Shown here: positions 40,416 to 49,753 of the stretch, piece after piece
Position numbering within the stretch: the first letter of the stretch is position 1
Layout: every line of letters starts with the position of its first letter
Source of the DNA: Acidobacteriota bacterium
Lineage (GTDB): Bacteria > Acidobacteriota > Thermoanaerobaculia > UBA5066
DNA: 64,000 nucleotides
Direction of reading: 5' to 3'
Assembly (NCBI GenBank): GCA_016716715.1
Contig: JADJVE010000002.1
Location: 310,001 to 374,000, forward strand
Notes under the pieces: model-generated
The model's input: only the letters and a program-made list of their open reading frames with translations
Told to the model about the DNA's origin: nothing
The model's database searches: none
Program-made: the position numbers and the translations under genes

Positions 40416-43394
40416 ATGTACAGGATCGTCCGCCGGCAGCAGTTCTCGGACACGACCTTCCTCTGGGACGTCCACGCCCCCGACGTCGCGAAGGCCGCCC
40501 AGCCGGGCCACTTCGTGATGGTTCGGCTGCGCGAGGGCGGCGAGCGCATCCCGCTGACCGTGGCGGACTTCGACCGCGAGTGGGGGACCATCACGATGGT
40601 CGTCCAGGCCGTCGGCAAGACCACCAAGGAGATGCTCCAGGACTACGCCGAGGGCGACACCTTCCTCGACTTCGTCGGGCCGCTCGGCCTCCCCTGCCAC
40701 GTCGAGAAGGCGGGCCACGTCGTCCTCGTGGGCGGCGGCCTCGGCGTCGCCCCCGTCTTCCCGCAGCTCCGCGCCTTCAAGGAGGCCGGGAACCGGATCA
40801 CGGGGATCATCGGCTTCCGCTCGAAGGAGCTCGTGTTCTGGGAAGCGAAGTTCCGGGAGTTCTGCGACGAGCTCATCGTCTGCACGGACGACGGCTCGTA
40901 CGGCCGCCCGGGATTCGTGACGGCCGCGCTCAAGGACGTCCTCGAGAAGGAGAAAGTCGACGAGGTCGTCGCGATCGGGCCGCTCCCGATGATGCGCGCC
41001 TGCTGCGACACGAGCCGGCCGTTCGGCGTCAAGACGATGGTGAGCCTGAACGCGATCATGGTGGACGGCACCGGGATGTGCGGTTCGTGCCGCGTCACGG
41101 TCGACGGCAAGGTGAAGTTCGCCTGCGTCGAGGGCCCGGACTTCGACGGCCACCTCGTGGACTTCAAGGAGCTCGCGTTCCGGCAGAGCCGCTTCAAGAC
41201 GCAGGAAGTCGAGGCCCAGAAGGACTTCGACAAGGTCTGCTCGTACGACGAGCAGCTCTTCGAGCTCGAGAAGCGCAACTGGAAGAAGCTCAAGGAGCTT
41301 CCGCCCCACGCCACGAAGATGCCCGAGCGCGACCACGTGGAGCGCTCCGGGAACTTCCTCGAGGTGAATCTCGGCTACCGGATGGTGGACGCCCTGCAGG
41401 AGGCCGAGCGCTGCATCCAGTGCGTACGACCGTCGTGCATCGAGGGCTGCCCCGTCAACATCGACATCCCCCGCTTCATACGGCACATCCTCATCCGCGA
41501 CCTCCCGGGCGCGCTCTCGGCGATCCAGGAGAGCAACCTCTTCGCCTCGATCTGCGGGCGCGTCTGCCCGCAGGAGAGCCAGTGCGAGGCGCAGTGCATC
41601 CTCGTGAAGGGCAAGATGGAGTCCGTCGCGATCGGGCGCCTCGAGCGCTTCGTGGGCGACAACGCGCCGGCCTTCGTCATGGGCAAGCCGGCGAACGCCG
41701 GCAAGCTCGGCAAGGTCGCGATCGTGGGCTCGGGCCCCGCGGGCCTCGCCTGCGCGGGCGACCTCGCGAAGGCGGGCGCCGAGGTCACGATCTACGAGGC
41801 GCTGCACGTCATCGGCGGCGTCCTGAAGTACGGCATCCCGTCCTTCCGCCTGCCGAGGACGACGATCGACCGCGAGGTGAAGAACCTCGAGTCGATGGGC
41901 GTGAAGTTCGAGACGAACAAGGTCATCGGCAAGACGTTCACGATCCCGCAGCTCCAGACGGAGATGGGCTACGACGCCGTCTTCATCGGGACGGGCGCGG
42001 GCGCGCCGAGCTTCCTCGGCATCCCCGGCGAGTTCGCGGGCGCCGTCTACAGCGCGAACGAGTTCCTGACACGCGTGAACCTGATGGGCGGCGACCGCTT
42101 CCCGTACGAGGACACGCCGGTGACGCCCGGCCGCCGGGTCGTCGTCCTCGGCGCGGGCAACACCGCGATGGACTGCCTGCGCGTCTCGCGCCGCCTCGGC
42201 GCGGCCGACGTCAAGTGCGTCTACCGCCGCACGGAAGCCGAGGCCCCGGCTCGCATCGAGGAGATCCGCCACGCCAAGGAGGAGGGGATCACCTTCCACT
42301 GGCTGCGGAGCCCGCTCCGGATCGAGACGAACGAGGCCGGCGACGTCAAGGCCATCGTGACGCAGGTCATGGAGCTCGGGCCGCCGGACAAGTCCGGCCG
42401 CCGCAGGCCCGTGCCCGTCGAGGGCGAGACCGAGACGTACCTCTGCGACACGGTCATCTACGCGCTCGGCACGAAGGCGAACCCCGTCATCGCGCGCTCG
42501 ACGCCCGGCCTCGAGACGCGGGACGAGGGCTACATCAACGCGGACCCGAAGACACAGGCCGCGAACCTGCCCGGCGTCTTCGCGGGCGGCGACATCGTGA
42601 CCGGCGGCGCGACCGTCATCCTCGCGCTCGGCGCCGGCCGCCGGGCGGCGAAGGCGATCGTGAAGTACCTCGAGACGAAGCAGTGGCCCGTCGTCCTCGC
42701 CGACGAGCCGGCTCCGGCCCCGAAGAAGGCGAAGACGTCCGAGGAGATGGAAGCCGTGAAAGTCTGCTCGAAGTGCCACCAGCCCCTCGAAGGCGACGAA
42801 GAGTACGTCTGCTGTGCGGGCCTGACGCTCACGTGGACGTGCGACGGCTGCCAGAAAGTCTACGAAGGCTTTGCGTTCCCGTACGGCCTCTGCCCCGCCT
42901 GCGGCGGCACGCTCTCGCATGGGCACGACGTGAAGCTCGACAACGAGCGGGCCGTCGAGGCCCTCCGGCAGGCGTTCGAGATCGAGCTCGGCGGCCTCGC
43001 GTTTTACGCGCGCGGCGCCGAGACGACGCAGGACCCCGCCCTCAAGGCGCTCTTCACGAGCCTCTCCGTCATGGAGCGCGGCCACATGGAGACGCTCTCG
43101 CGCCGTTACCACGTGCCCGAGCCGGACACGGCCGCTCCGGGCCTCTCGGCCGCGCGCGTCGCCGTCTACGCGGAAGCCGGAAACAAGACCGAGACCGGCG
43201 AGGACCTCCTGAAGCTCGCCGTCCACCTCGAGCGGCGCGCCCGGAACTTCTTCCTCGAGAGGGGCCGCGAGCTCGAGCCCGGCTCGGCCGAATGGAAGCT
43301 CTACCGCGAGATGGAGGCCGAGGAGCGCGAGCACACCGACCTGCTCACGACGGCGCTCGTGCGCTACGCGGCCGGCAAGCCCGTCCTCGTCTGA
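40416..43394 (+). CDS. NfnA-NfnB-zinc ribbon-rubrerythrin fusion oxidoreductase
   Basis: This ~992-aa multidomain flavoprotein has four parts. Residues ~1-285 resemble NfnA/SudB (ferredoxin:NADP reductase-type) with a [2Fe-2S] site in GMCGSC ... FACVEGPDFDG. Residues ~320-760 resemble NfnB/GltD, with CIQCVRPSCIEGCP and CGRVCPQESQCEAQC [4Fe-4S] ligands and two dinucleotide folds (IVGSGPAGLACAG ~437, VVLGAGNTAMDC ~576). Residues ~780-830 are zinc-ribbon-like (CSKC, CDGC, CPAC). Residues ~840-992 are a ferritin-like rubrerythrin domain with ELGGLAFYARGAE, MERGHMETL and MEAEEREHTDLL. It could use NADPH to reduce peroxide or O2 through the diiron site (inference). MYRIVRR at 40416 is the usual NfnA start; an ATG at 40377 would add 13 residues. 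Confidence 0.83.
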   Translation: MYRIVRRQQFSDTTFLWDVHAPDVAKAAQPGHFVMVRLREGGERIPLTVADFDREWGTITMVVQAVGKTTKEMLQDYAEGDTFLDFVGPLGLPCHVEKAGHVVLVGGGLGVAPVFPQLRAFKEAGNRITGIIGFRSKELVFWEAKFREFCDELIVCTDDGSYGRPGFVTAALKDVLEKEKVDEVVAIGPLPMMRACCDTSRPFGVKTMVSLNAIMVDGTGMCGSCRVTVDGKVKFACVEGPDFDGHLVDFKELAFRQSRFKTQEVEAQKDFDKVCSYDEQLFELEKRNWKKLKELPPHATKMPERDHVERSGNFLEVNLGYRMVDALQEAERCIQCVRPSCIEGCPVNIDIPRFIRHILIRDLPGALSAIQESNLFASICGRVCPQESQCEAQCILVKGKMESVAIGRLERFVGDNAPAFVMGKPANAGKLGKVAIVGSGPAGLACAGDLAKAGAEVTIYEALHVIGGVLKYGIPSFRLPRTTIDREVKNLESMGVKFETNKVIGKTFTIPQLQTEMGYDAVFIGTGAGAPSFLGIPGEFAGAVYSANEFLTRVNLMGGDRFPYEDTPVTPGRRVVVLGAGNTAMDCLRVSRRLGAADVKCVYRRTEAEAPARIEEIRHAKEEGITFHWLRSPLRIETNEAGDVKAIVTQVMELGPPDKSGRRRPVPVEGETETYLCDTVIYALGTKANPVIARSTPGLETRDEGYINADPKTQAANLPGVFAGGDIVTGGATVILALGAGRRAAKAIVKYLETKQWPVVLADEPAPAPKKAKTSEEMEAVKVCSKCHQPLEGDEEYVCCAGLTLTWTCDGCQKVYEGFAFPYGLCPACGGTLSHGHDVKLDNERAVEALRQAFEIELGGLAFYARGAETTQDPALKALFTSLSVMERGHMETLSRRYHVPEPDTAAPGLSAARVAVYAEAGNKTETGEDLLKLAVHLERRARNFFLERGRELEPGSAEWKLYREMEAEEREHTDLLTTALVRYAAGKPVLV

Positions 43395-45176
43395 TTACTT
43401 CCGGCGGAGCGCCTCGAGCGCTCCGCCCTTCCTCAGCTTCCACGCGCCCTTCGGGACGTCGCCGAGGTCCTGCGTCGTGCCGTCGGGCCACTTCACCGTG
43501 ACGCGCGCGGACGCGGCCGCCCCGAGGCCGAAGTGCAGCGGGAGCCACGAACCGCTCGCGTACGACGGCGCGACGTAGAACTCCTTCATCTTCGTGCCGG
43601 CGGTCACGCGCGTCCCGAGGACGGTCTTCCGGTCCGCGCCGGCCACCGGGAGGATTTCCAGGGCGTTGCCTCCGGGTGCGGCGTTGCGGAGGACGATCGC
43701 CGCGACGTCGATCGGGTTGAAGACGAGGTCTTCCTTCCCGTCGCCATCGAGATCCCCGGCCGAGAGTCCGCGCCCGACGATCACGAGGCGCCCGAGGTCG
43801 CCGGACTCGGCCGAGACGTCCCGGAACGTCATCGTCCCGGGGGCGCTCTCGTTGTGGAAGAGGAACTGCCGCTGGGCGTAGCTCTTCTCCCCCACCGCGA
43901 AGTTCTTCGCCTTCGGGTTGAACCAGCCGCCGACGACCGTGAAGAAGCGCGAGAGGATCTGGCCGCTGGTGACGGCGAGATCGTCCTTGCCGTCGTTGTC
44001 CCAGTCGAGCGCCACGGTTCCCCACTTCGAGAGCGGCAGGACGGGGTCGTGGTCGCCGCCGAACGCCTCGCGCTCGCTCTCGGCGAACGTCGCGCCCTCG
44101 ACGTTGCGGTAGAGCGTGTTCGGCTCGTTCGCGTAGTTCGTGACGTAGAGATCGGGGCGGCCGTCGCCGTCGAAGTCCGCCGCGACGAGGCCCATGCCGC
44201 TGCGCGTCTTCCGCCCGAACGCCGTGACGCTGCCTTCCTCGGGGAAGCCCGTGCCCGTCTCGTCCGACACGTCGCGGAAGACGCCGCCGCCCTCGTTGTG
44301 AAAGAGGGTGTTCCGCCACTGGTCGTTCGCCACGTAGAAGTCGGCCTTCCCGTCGCCGTCGTAGTCGAGCGCGACCGCGCCGATCGTCTTACTGCCCGGG
44401 TCGCGCGTGCCGCTCGCGTCCGTCACGTCCGCGAACTTCCAGCCGCCGAGGTTTCGGAGCATCTGGTTGTCCTGGCCCTTGTACTCGTCGGGCGTCATGA
44501 AGGACGTCGCGGGCGCCTTCGACTCGCGCAGCGAGTCCGTCTCGAGGTAGTTGCCGAGGTAGACGTCCGGCAGCCCGTCGCCGTCGATGTCGAGCGCCAT
44601 GAGGCCGATCGTGAACTTCCCGCCCTCGAGGCCCGTCGACTCCATCTTCTGGAACGTGCCGTCGCCCTTGTTGCGGTAGACGAGGTTCGGGTCGCCCGCG
44701 TTCCCGATGACGAGATCGGGGAATCCGTCGCTGTCGAGGTCGGCCCACATCGCGGTGACGCCCCAGCCGCATGCGACGACGCCCGATTTCTCCGTGACGT
44801 CCTCGAACGTGCCGTTTCGGAGGCTGCGGAAGATGCGCGTGCAGTCCTTGAGCTCCTGCGTCTTCCCGTGCTTGCGCCACTTCGAGCCGCTCTTCACCTG
44901 CTGGACGAGGACGAGATCCAGCCAGCCGTCGCCGTCGAAGTCGGCCAGCGCGGCGCCGCCCCCCATCGTCGGGATGAGCTTGCCGTCCGTGATGTCGCCG
45001 TGGAACCGGAACTTCACGCCCGAGGCCTTCGTCACGTCCGTGAAGAGGCCGCCCGTGACGTTCTTCCGGACGGAGGGCTCCCCGGGAAAGAAGATCGAGC
45101 AGGCGACGAGAAGCGCGAGGGCGACGGCGACGGCCGCGATCGCAGCAATGCGGAACAGCTTCACGGCCACGCTCAC
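43395..45176 (-). CDS. CRTAC1-like FG-GAP/ASPIC-UnbV repeat lipoprotein
   Basis: This 593-aa exported protein has an N-terminal hydrophobic segment ending in a lipobox-like LVAC, so it is probably a lipoprotein. The body is a beta-propeller of FG-GAP/VCBS repeats with calcium-binding DxDGDG loops (ADFDGDGWLD, ADLDSDGFPD, LDIDGDGLPD, LDYDGDGKAD, ADFDGDGRPD, LDWDNDGKDD, GDLDGDGKED). The last ~90 residues carry the ASPIC/UnbV domain (VTVKWPDGTTQDLGDVPKG). Such proteins are common in Acidobacteriota and probably act at the cell surface; the ligand is unknown. Its stop directly abuts that of the convergent fusion gene. Confidence 0.86.
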   Translation of the reverse strand: MSVAVKLFRIAAIAAVAVALALLVACSIFFPGEPSVRKNVTGGLFTDVTKASGVKFRFHGDITDGKLIPTMGGGAALADFDGDGWLDLVLVQQVKSGSKWRKHGKTQELKDCTRIFRSLRNGTFEDVTEKSGVVACGWGVTAMWADLDSDGFPDLVIGNAGDPNLVYRNKGDGTFQKMESTGLEGGKFTIGLMALDIDGDGLPDVYLGNYLETDSLRESKAPATSFMTPDEYKGQDNQMLRNLGGWKFADVTDASGTRDPGSKTIGAVALDYDGDGKADFYVANDQWRNTLFHNEGGGVFRDVSDETGTGFPEEGSVTAFGRKTRSGMGLVAADFDGDGRPDLYVTNYANEPNTLYRNVEGATFAESEREAFGGDHDPVLPLSKWGTVALDWDNDGKDDLAVTSGQILSRFFTVVGGWFNPKAKNFAVGEKSYAQRQFLFHNESAPGTMTFRDVSAESGDLGRLVIVGRGLSAGDLDGDGKEDLVFNPIDVAAIVLRNAAPGGNALEILPVAGADRKTVLGTRVTAGTKMKEFYVAPSYASGSWLPLHFGLGAAASARVTVKWPDGTTQDLGDVPKGAWKLRKGGALEALRRK

Positions 45177-45194
45177 CGGGCCGGAGTATAGGAG

Positions 45195-47015
45195 TCAGCG
45201 CTCGGCGACGCGGGGCGCGGCGAGGTTGGACGGCTTCGGCGAGACGCCGTCTCGATCGACGAGCTCGACGCGCTCGAGGGAGGGGACAGTGAATGTCCCG
45301 ACGATCTCGGAGGTGAAGCTTCCTTTCGTCGTCGCGCGCGGCGTCGTCAGCGAAAACGTGCCCTCCGGGAGCAACGCGGCGCCGCGCAGATCGAGCGAGG
45401 CGGCCGACCCATCGGGGCCGAGGCCGTTCGCCTCGAGCGCCGCGCGAAGGACCTGGTAGGGGAACGGAACCCCGCCGCGCACGACGACGTAGTCGTAGTC
45501 TGCGGCGGCCCGCCCGGACTCGTTCCGCACGGTCAGGCCCGCGAACCCGGAAGGCCGGCGCAGTGTCACGGGAAGCCGGCAGTCCTCGGGACGGTCGCAC
45601 GAGGACGGCGAAGGGACGAAAGCCTGCGCGATCGCGCTTCCGCGAGACACCACGAAAATCGGCCGGCCGCCGACCTTCTCCCCTTCGAGGCGGATCTCGC
45701 CCTCCAGACTCGAAGGACCGAGTCGGGTCACGGCGCCGGCCATTCCGATCCCCATGTAGGACTCGAGGGGCCCGACGAGCGCGACGGCGCGCGCACCCTC
45801 AACGGGCCGGCCGCTTTCGTCCGAGACGGCGAGGACGATTTCCTTCGAAGGATCGAGAAACGTCTCGACCTGCTTCACCTGGTCCCGCACGATCGCGACG
45901 GTCCCGAGGTCCTTCGAATAGTGGCCCTTGCACGTCACGTTCGCACGAACGGTGCCGCCCGCGAGCGAGTACTCGCGTGCAATTCCCTTCTCGTCCGTCG
46001 TGAGCTGCGACCCGCGGTAGGACGTCTCGCCGTCCTTCGCCCATTCCACCTGAATCGCACAGCCCCTCAAAGGCTGTCCCGAGCGAGCGTCGCGAACGGT
46101 GACCTCGAGAGCGGTCGCGTCCAGCTCGATCACGATGTCCTCGACGGTGCGGGCCGCCTCGTCGAGCTTGACCTGCTTGGGAAACGCCGCGACCGCGTGG
46201 GGATCCTCCGACTCCGCCTTCAGGCCGATCGCGTTCCCGGCTCGCGAGATCACCTTCAGCTCGAAGGATCCGTCGGCTGCTGACGCGGTCTCGGCGCCGA
46301 CACCCTCCCCGACCCCGTTCACGAACTCCATCGAGGTGACGCGAGCGGGGCGCGGAGTGCCGTCGTGGAGGCGCGTCGTCCCGCGGAGGGTCCACTCTCC
46401 GAGCAGCAACTCGACGACCAGCGCGGGCAGGTCGCCGTCGGGAGCGACCGCGACGGTCTGGCGCGTCGAGCCGAAACCGGGGGCGGCGAGAGAGACGTTG
46501 TAGAAGCCTCCCTCGATCCGCGGGAACCGGGCGCGCCCCTCGTCGTCCAGGCGCTGCGTCGTTCCCTCCATCGGATTGCAGTTCGATCGCACGCGCTGAA
46601 CGCGGCAGCGCGCGAGCGTCACCTCGGGCCGCGCCTCGCCACGCCTTCGGGCGAGTCCCGACACCCGCACCTCGACGTCCTGGTTCGGGGCAAGGACGAC
46701 GTCGCGGCGGCCGGCCTCAAAGTTGGCGGGCAGCTTGAGCGTGCCCGTCCGGAAGCCCGGCGCGCCGATGCGGAGCGTGAGCGGATCGGCGACGGGGAGG
46801 AGCCCGAGGTCGAGGAGTCCGTCATCCTTGGACAGTCGCGCGCGCTTTGCGAGTCGTCTCCGCGAACGCCTTCTCGGCCGGGGTCGCCGAGTCGGCGAGA
46901 CCTTCGCGCCCTTCACTGGCGCCTTCGACGCATCGCGCACGAGGACGACGACCGGGCGAGCCACGGGCGCGGCGGCCGCCACCTGGAGGAGCAGCACGGC
47001 GACGAGTGAGTTCAT
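45195..47015 (-). CDS. Exported protein with carboxypeptidase-regulatory-like domains
   Basis: This 606-aa protein has a signal peptide (MNSLVAVLLLQVAAAAPVA) and several beta-sandwich repeats typical of carboxypeptidase-regulatory-like or Big_1-type modules (VTVRDARSGQPLRGCAIQV, LAVSDESGRPVEGARAVAL, GLTVRNESGRAAADYDYV). A basic, Arg-rich stretch (residues ~40-60) looks odd; a different frame over 46838-46898 has a much more typical composition, so a pair of compensating one-base shifts is possible. It lies 18 bases upstream of the CRTAC1-like gene in the same direction. Role unknown, probably surface-associated. Confidence 0.7.
   Translation of the reverse strand: MNSLVAVLLLQVAAAAPVARPVVVLVRDASKAPVKGAKVSPTRRPRPRRRSRRRLAKRARLSKDDGLLDLGLLPVADPLTLRIGAPGFRTGTLKLPANFEAGRRDVVLAPNQDVEVRVSGLARRRGEARPEVTLARCRVQRVRSNCNPMEGTTQRLDDEGRARFPRIEGGFYNVSLAAPGFGSTRQTVAVAPDGDLPALVVELLLGEWTLRGTTRLHDGTPRPARVTSMEFVNGVGEGVGAETASAADGSFELKVISRAGNAIGLKAESEDPHAVAAFPKQVKLDEAARTVEDIVIELDATALEVTVRDARSGQPLRGCAIQVEWAKDGETSYRGSQLTTDEKGIAREYSLAGGTVRANVTCKGHYSKDLGTVAIVRDQVKQVETFLDPSKEIVLAVSDESGRPVEGARAVALVGPLESYMGIGMAGAVTRLGPSSLEGEIRLEGEKVGGRPIFVVSRGSAIAQAFVPSPSSCDRPEDCRLPVTLRRPSGFAGLTVRNESGRAAADYDYVVVRGGVPFPYQVLRAALEANGLGPDGSAASLDLRGAALLPEGTFSLTTPRATTKGSFTSEIVGTFTVPSLERVELVDRDGVSPKPSNLAAPRVAER
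45834..45861 (+). repeat. Low-GC motif variant in the carboxypeptidase-regulatory-like gene
   Basis: GACGATTTCCTTCGAAGGATCGAG, with the 12-bp palindrome TCCTTCGAAGGA at 45841-45852, is a member of the recurring motif family. It is antisense to the gene. Confidence 0.35.
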
Positions 47016-47071
47016 GGAAGGCCTCGCATCCTCGAGTCTGGCATAGGATCGCGCGGCGCGGAGGGAACCAC

Positions 47072-47749
47072 ATGGGCGAAAAGGTCAACGTCACACTCAA
47101 CGGGCAGAAGGTCGACGGGTGGCTCGCGAAGCCGGCGTCCGGCAAGGGACCGGCCGTCGTCGTGATCCAGGAGTGGTGGGGGCTCGTGCCGCACGTCAAG
47201 GACGTCACCGAACGCTTCGCGAAGGAGGGCTTCGTCGCCTTCGCGCCCGACCTCTACCACGGGAAGACGACGACCTCGCCCGACGAGGCGGGGCGCCTCC
47301 TCATGGAGCTGGACGTCGAGCGCGCGGGCCGGGAGATCGCCGGCGCGGGCGCGTTCCTCCTCCAGCGCGCCGAGTGCGCGTCGAAGAAGTTCGGCATCGT
47401 CGGCTTCTGCATGGGCGGCGCGCTCGCCCAGTACGCGGCCACCTCGAATCCGAACGTCGGCGCCGCCGTGAGCTTCTACGGCGGCTTCAAGAAGTGCCCG
47501 CTCGACTGGAAGCACCTCGCCTCCCCGCTGCTCCTCCTCTACGGGGGGAAGGACACGGGCGTCCCTGCCTCCGACGCCAAGCCGCTCGAGGAGAAGCTCA
47601 AGGCGATGGACAAGGACGTCGAGGCCGTCGTCTACCCGGACTGCGGCCACGCGTTCTTCAACGACTCGCGCGCGAACGTCTACGACCCGAAGGCGTCCGT
47701 CGACGCCTGGAAGCGGACGCTGGCGCTCCTCCGCCGGGCTTTGGTCTAG
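47072..47749 (+). CDS. Dienelactone hydrolase family protein
   Basis: This 225-aa alpha/beta hydrolase has the dienelactone hydrolase triad: Cys in GFCMGGALAQ, Asp in LYGGKDTGVPASD, and His in DCGHAFFND. The QEWWGL motif near residue 35 supplies the conserved Glu that activates the Cys in DLH. A ribosome binding site GGAGGGAA precedes the ATG at 47072. Many such genes are not linked to chlorocatechol degradation and act on unknown esters or lactones, and no aromatic pathway is present here. Confidence 0.86.
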   Translation: MGEKVNVTLNGQKVDGWLAKPASGKGPAVVVIQEWWGLVPHVKDVTERFAKEGFVAFAPDLYHGKTTTSPDEAGRLLMELDVERAGREIAGAGAFLLQRAECASKKFGIVGFCMGGALAQYAATSNPNVGAAVSFYGGFKKCPLDWKHLASPLLLLYGGKDTGVPASDAKPLEEKLKAMDKDVEAVVYPDCGHAFFNDSRANVYDPKASVDAWKRTLALLRRALV

Positions 47750-47791
47750 TCCACCCGCCCGGGCGCGACGCCGTCTCTCTAGAATGGGCCC

Positions 47792-49736
47792 ATGGGCGCC
47801 GTCGAGCTCCGCACCGTCTGCAACCGCGACTGTCCCGACGCCTGCGGACTGATTGCGACCGTCGAGGACGGAAAGCTCGTCGCCCTCGGCGGCGACCCGG
47901 CCCACCCCGTCACGAAGGGCTTCCTCTGCACGCGGACGTCGCGCTTCCCGGAGATGCAGAACGGGCCGCTCCGCCTCACGACCCCGCTGCTCAGGAGGGA
48001 TGGCGTTCTCGCGCCCGCCACGTGGGAGGAAGCTCTCGGTTTCGTGGCGGACAGGCTCCTCGCCATCCGGAAGGAGTCCGGCCCCGCGGCGATCCTCCAT
48101 TACCGCTCCGGCGGCTCGCTCGGCCTCCTGAAGTCCGTCGTCGACCTGTTCTTCGAGCTTCTCGGCCCCGTGACCGTCAAGAGCGGGGACATCTGCTCGG
48201 GTGCTGGCGACGCGGCGCAAGCGACGGACTTCGGCGAGGAGGAGTCGCACGACGTCTTCGATCTCCTGAACGCGAAGCACGTGATCCTCTGGGGAAAGAA
48301 CGCGGCCGTCTCGAACGTCCATCTGCAGCCAATCCTGCGTGAGGCGAAGAGGAAAGGCGCGCGCGTCCTCCTCGTGGATCCGATCCGCCACAAGAGCGAG
48401 AAGCTCGCCGACCGCGTGATCCTTCCCCGCCCAGGGGGCGACTTCGACCTCGCCATGGGGGTTGCGGCACGTTTGTTCGAGCGTGGGCGGAATCGACTCG
48501 GCGGCGCCGTCGTACTGCGACCACTTCGACGCGTTCCGTTCCCTCGCCCTCTCCCGGCCCGCCGGAGAGTGGGCTGCCGCCGCCGGCGTCGACGCCGGCG
48601 ACGTCGACGTCCTCGCGTCGGCCCTCGCGGACAGGCCCTGCTCGATCCAGGTGGGCTGGGGCATGGGCCGCCGCATGAACGGCTCGGCCATCGTCCGCGC
48701 GCTGGATGCGCTCGGCGCCGTGAGCGGCAACCTCGGGATCCCAGGCGGCGGCGTCTCCTTCTACTTCAAGAGGCGCGGGGCGTTCGACACGTCGTTCCTG
48801 AAGAAGACCCCCCCGCGCGCGATCCCCGAGCCGCTCCTCGGCGAGGGCATTCTGGCGGCGCAGGATCCGCCCATCCGCGCCGTGTGGATCACCGCCGGCA
48901 ACCCCGTCTCGATGCTGCCGGACTCGGCCACCGTCGCGAAGGCGCTCGAGTCGCGCGAGCTCGTCGTCGTCGTGGACCCGTTCATGACCGACACGGCGCG
49001 ACGCGCGACGGTCGTCTTCCCAACGACGACGCTCGTCGAGGACGACGACCTGATGGGCGCCTACGGCAACCACTGGCTGGGCGCCTCGACGCCCGTCGTG
49101 CCCCCGCCCCCGGGCGTCCTGACCGACCTCGAGATCGTCCAGGCGCTCGCCCGCGCCATCGACGAGAGGAGCGGGGAAAGAGAAGAGAAGATTTCTTTGA
49201 AAGTAAGAGGGACGGCCCGGGAGTGGAAGAAGCGGTTGCTCTCGCGAGTGGAAGCCGCGGGAGTCACGCTGGAGCAGCTCGAGCGGGCCTCGGTCCGAAA
49301 CCCATTCGCAGAAAGGGTCCTCTTCGAAGATCGCAAATTTGCGACGCCATCCGGCAAGGTGAACCTGATTCACACATTGCCTGTCGTGCCCCCCGAGGAG
49401 CCCGGCTATCCCCTCTGGCTTTTCTCGAACTCGACCGAGCAGTCGCAGAGCTCCCAGTGGGCGATCCCCGAGCCGGACCTCCTCCACGCGACGTGCCACC
49501 CGTCCGCCGCGCCTCTCTTCGCGGACGGCGAGGTGGTCCGCCTCGAGAGCGCGATCGGCGCGATCCGCGTGCGCCTGCGGTTCGACCCGGCGCAGCGCCC
49601 CGACGTCGTGATCGTCCCGAAGGGCGGCAACTACGACCGCGGGAACTGCGCGAACGCGCTCGTGAGGGCGCGCCTCACGGACGCCGGCGAAGGCGCGGCG
49701 TATCTCGATTGCCGCGTCCGCTTCGCGAGGGCCTGA
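47792..49736 (+). pseudogene. Molybdopterin oxidoreductase interrupted by a one-base frameshift
   Basis: The two parts together give a ~647-aa DMSO-reductase-family enzyme. The 5' part (47792 to about 48485) has an N-terminal [4Fe-4S] motif CNRDCPDAC ... FLCTR, the Mo-site segment SGDICSGAGDAAQ and WGKNAAVSNVH. The 3' part continues in the +1 frame with GGIDSAAPSYCDHF, GNLGIPGGGVSFYF, TAGNPVSMLPDS, VEDDDLMGAYGNHW and the C-terminal cofactor-binding barrel ending in GNCANALVRARLTD. Removing one G from the GGG at 48485-48487 restores ERGGIDSAAP. Both halves look otherwise intact, so this may be a sequencing error, a very recent mutation or programmed slippage. Substrate unknown; the family includes formate dehydrogenase-like and polysulfide or thiosulfate reductase-like enzymes. 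Confidence 0.8.
49174..49215 (+). repeat. Low-GC near-palindromic motif in the molybdopterin oxidoreductase gene
   Basis: GAGAAGATTTCTTTGAA (49185-49201) followed by AGTAAGAGGG is identical over 17 bases to the minus-strand copy in mutL (751-790) and nearly identical to the copy in sua5 (18905-18935). It encodes the E-K-I-S-L-K-V-R stretch in a weakly conserved linker. Confidence 0.6.
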
Positions 49737-49753
49737 GCCGGTAGACTCCGAGG

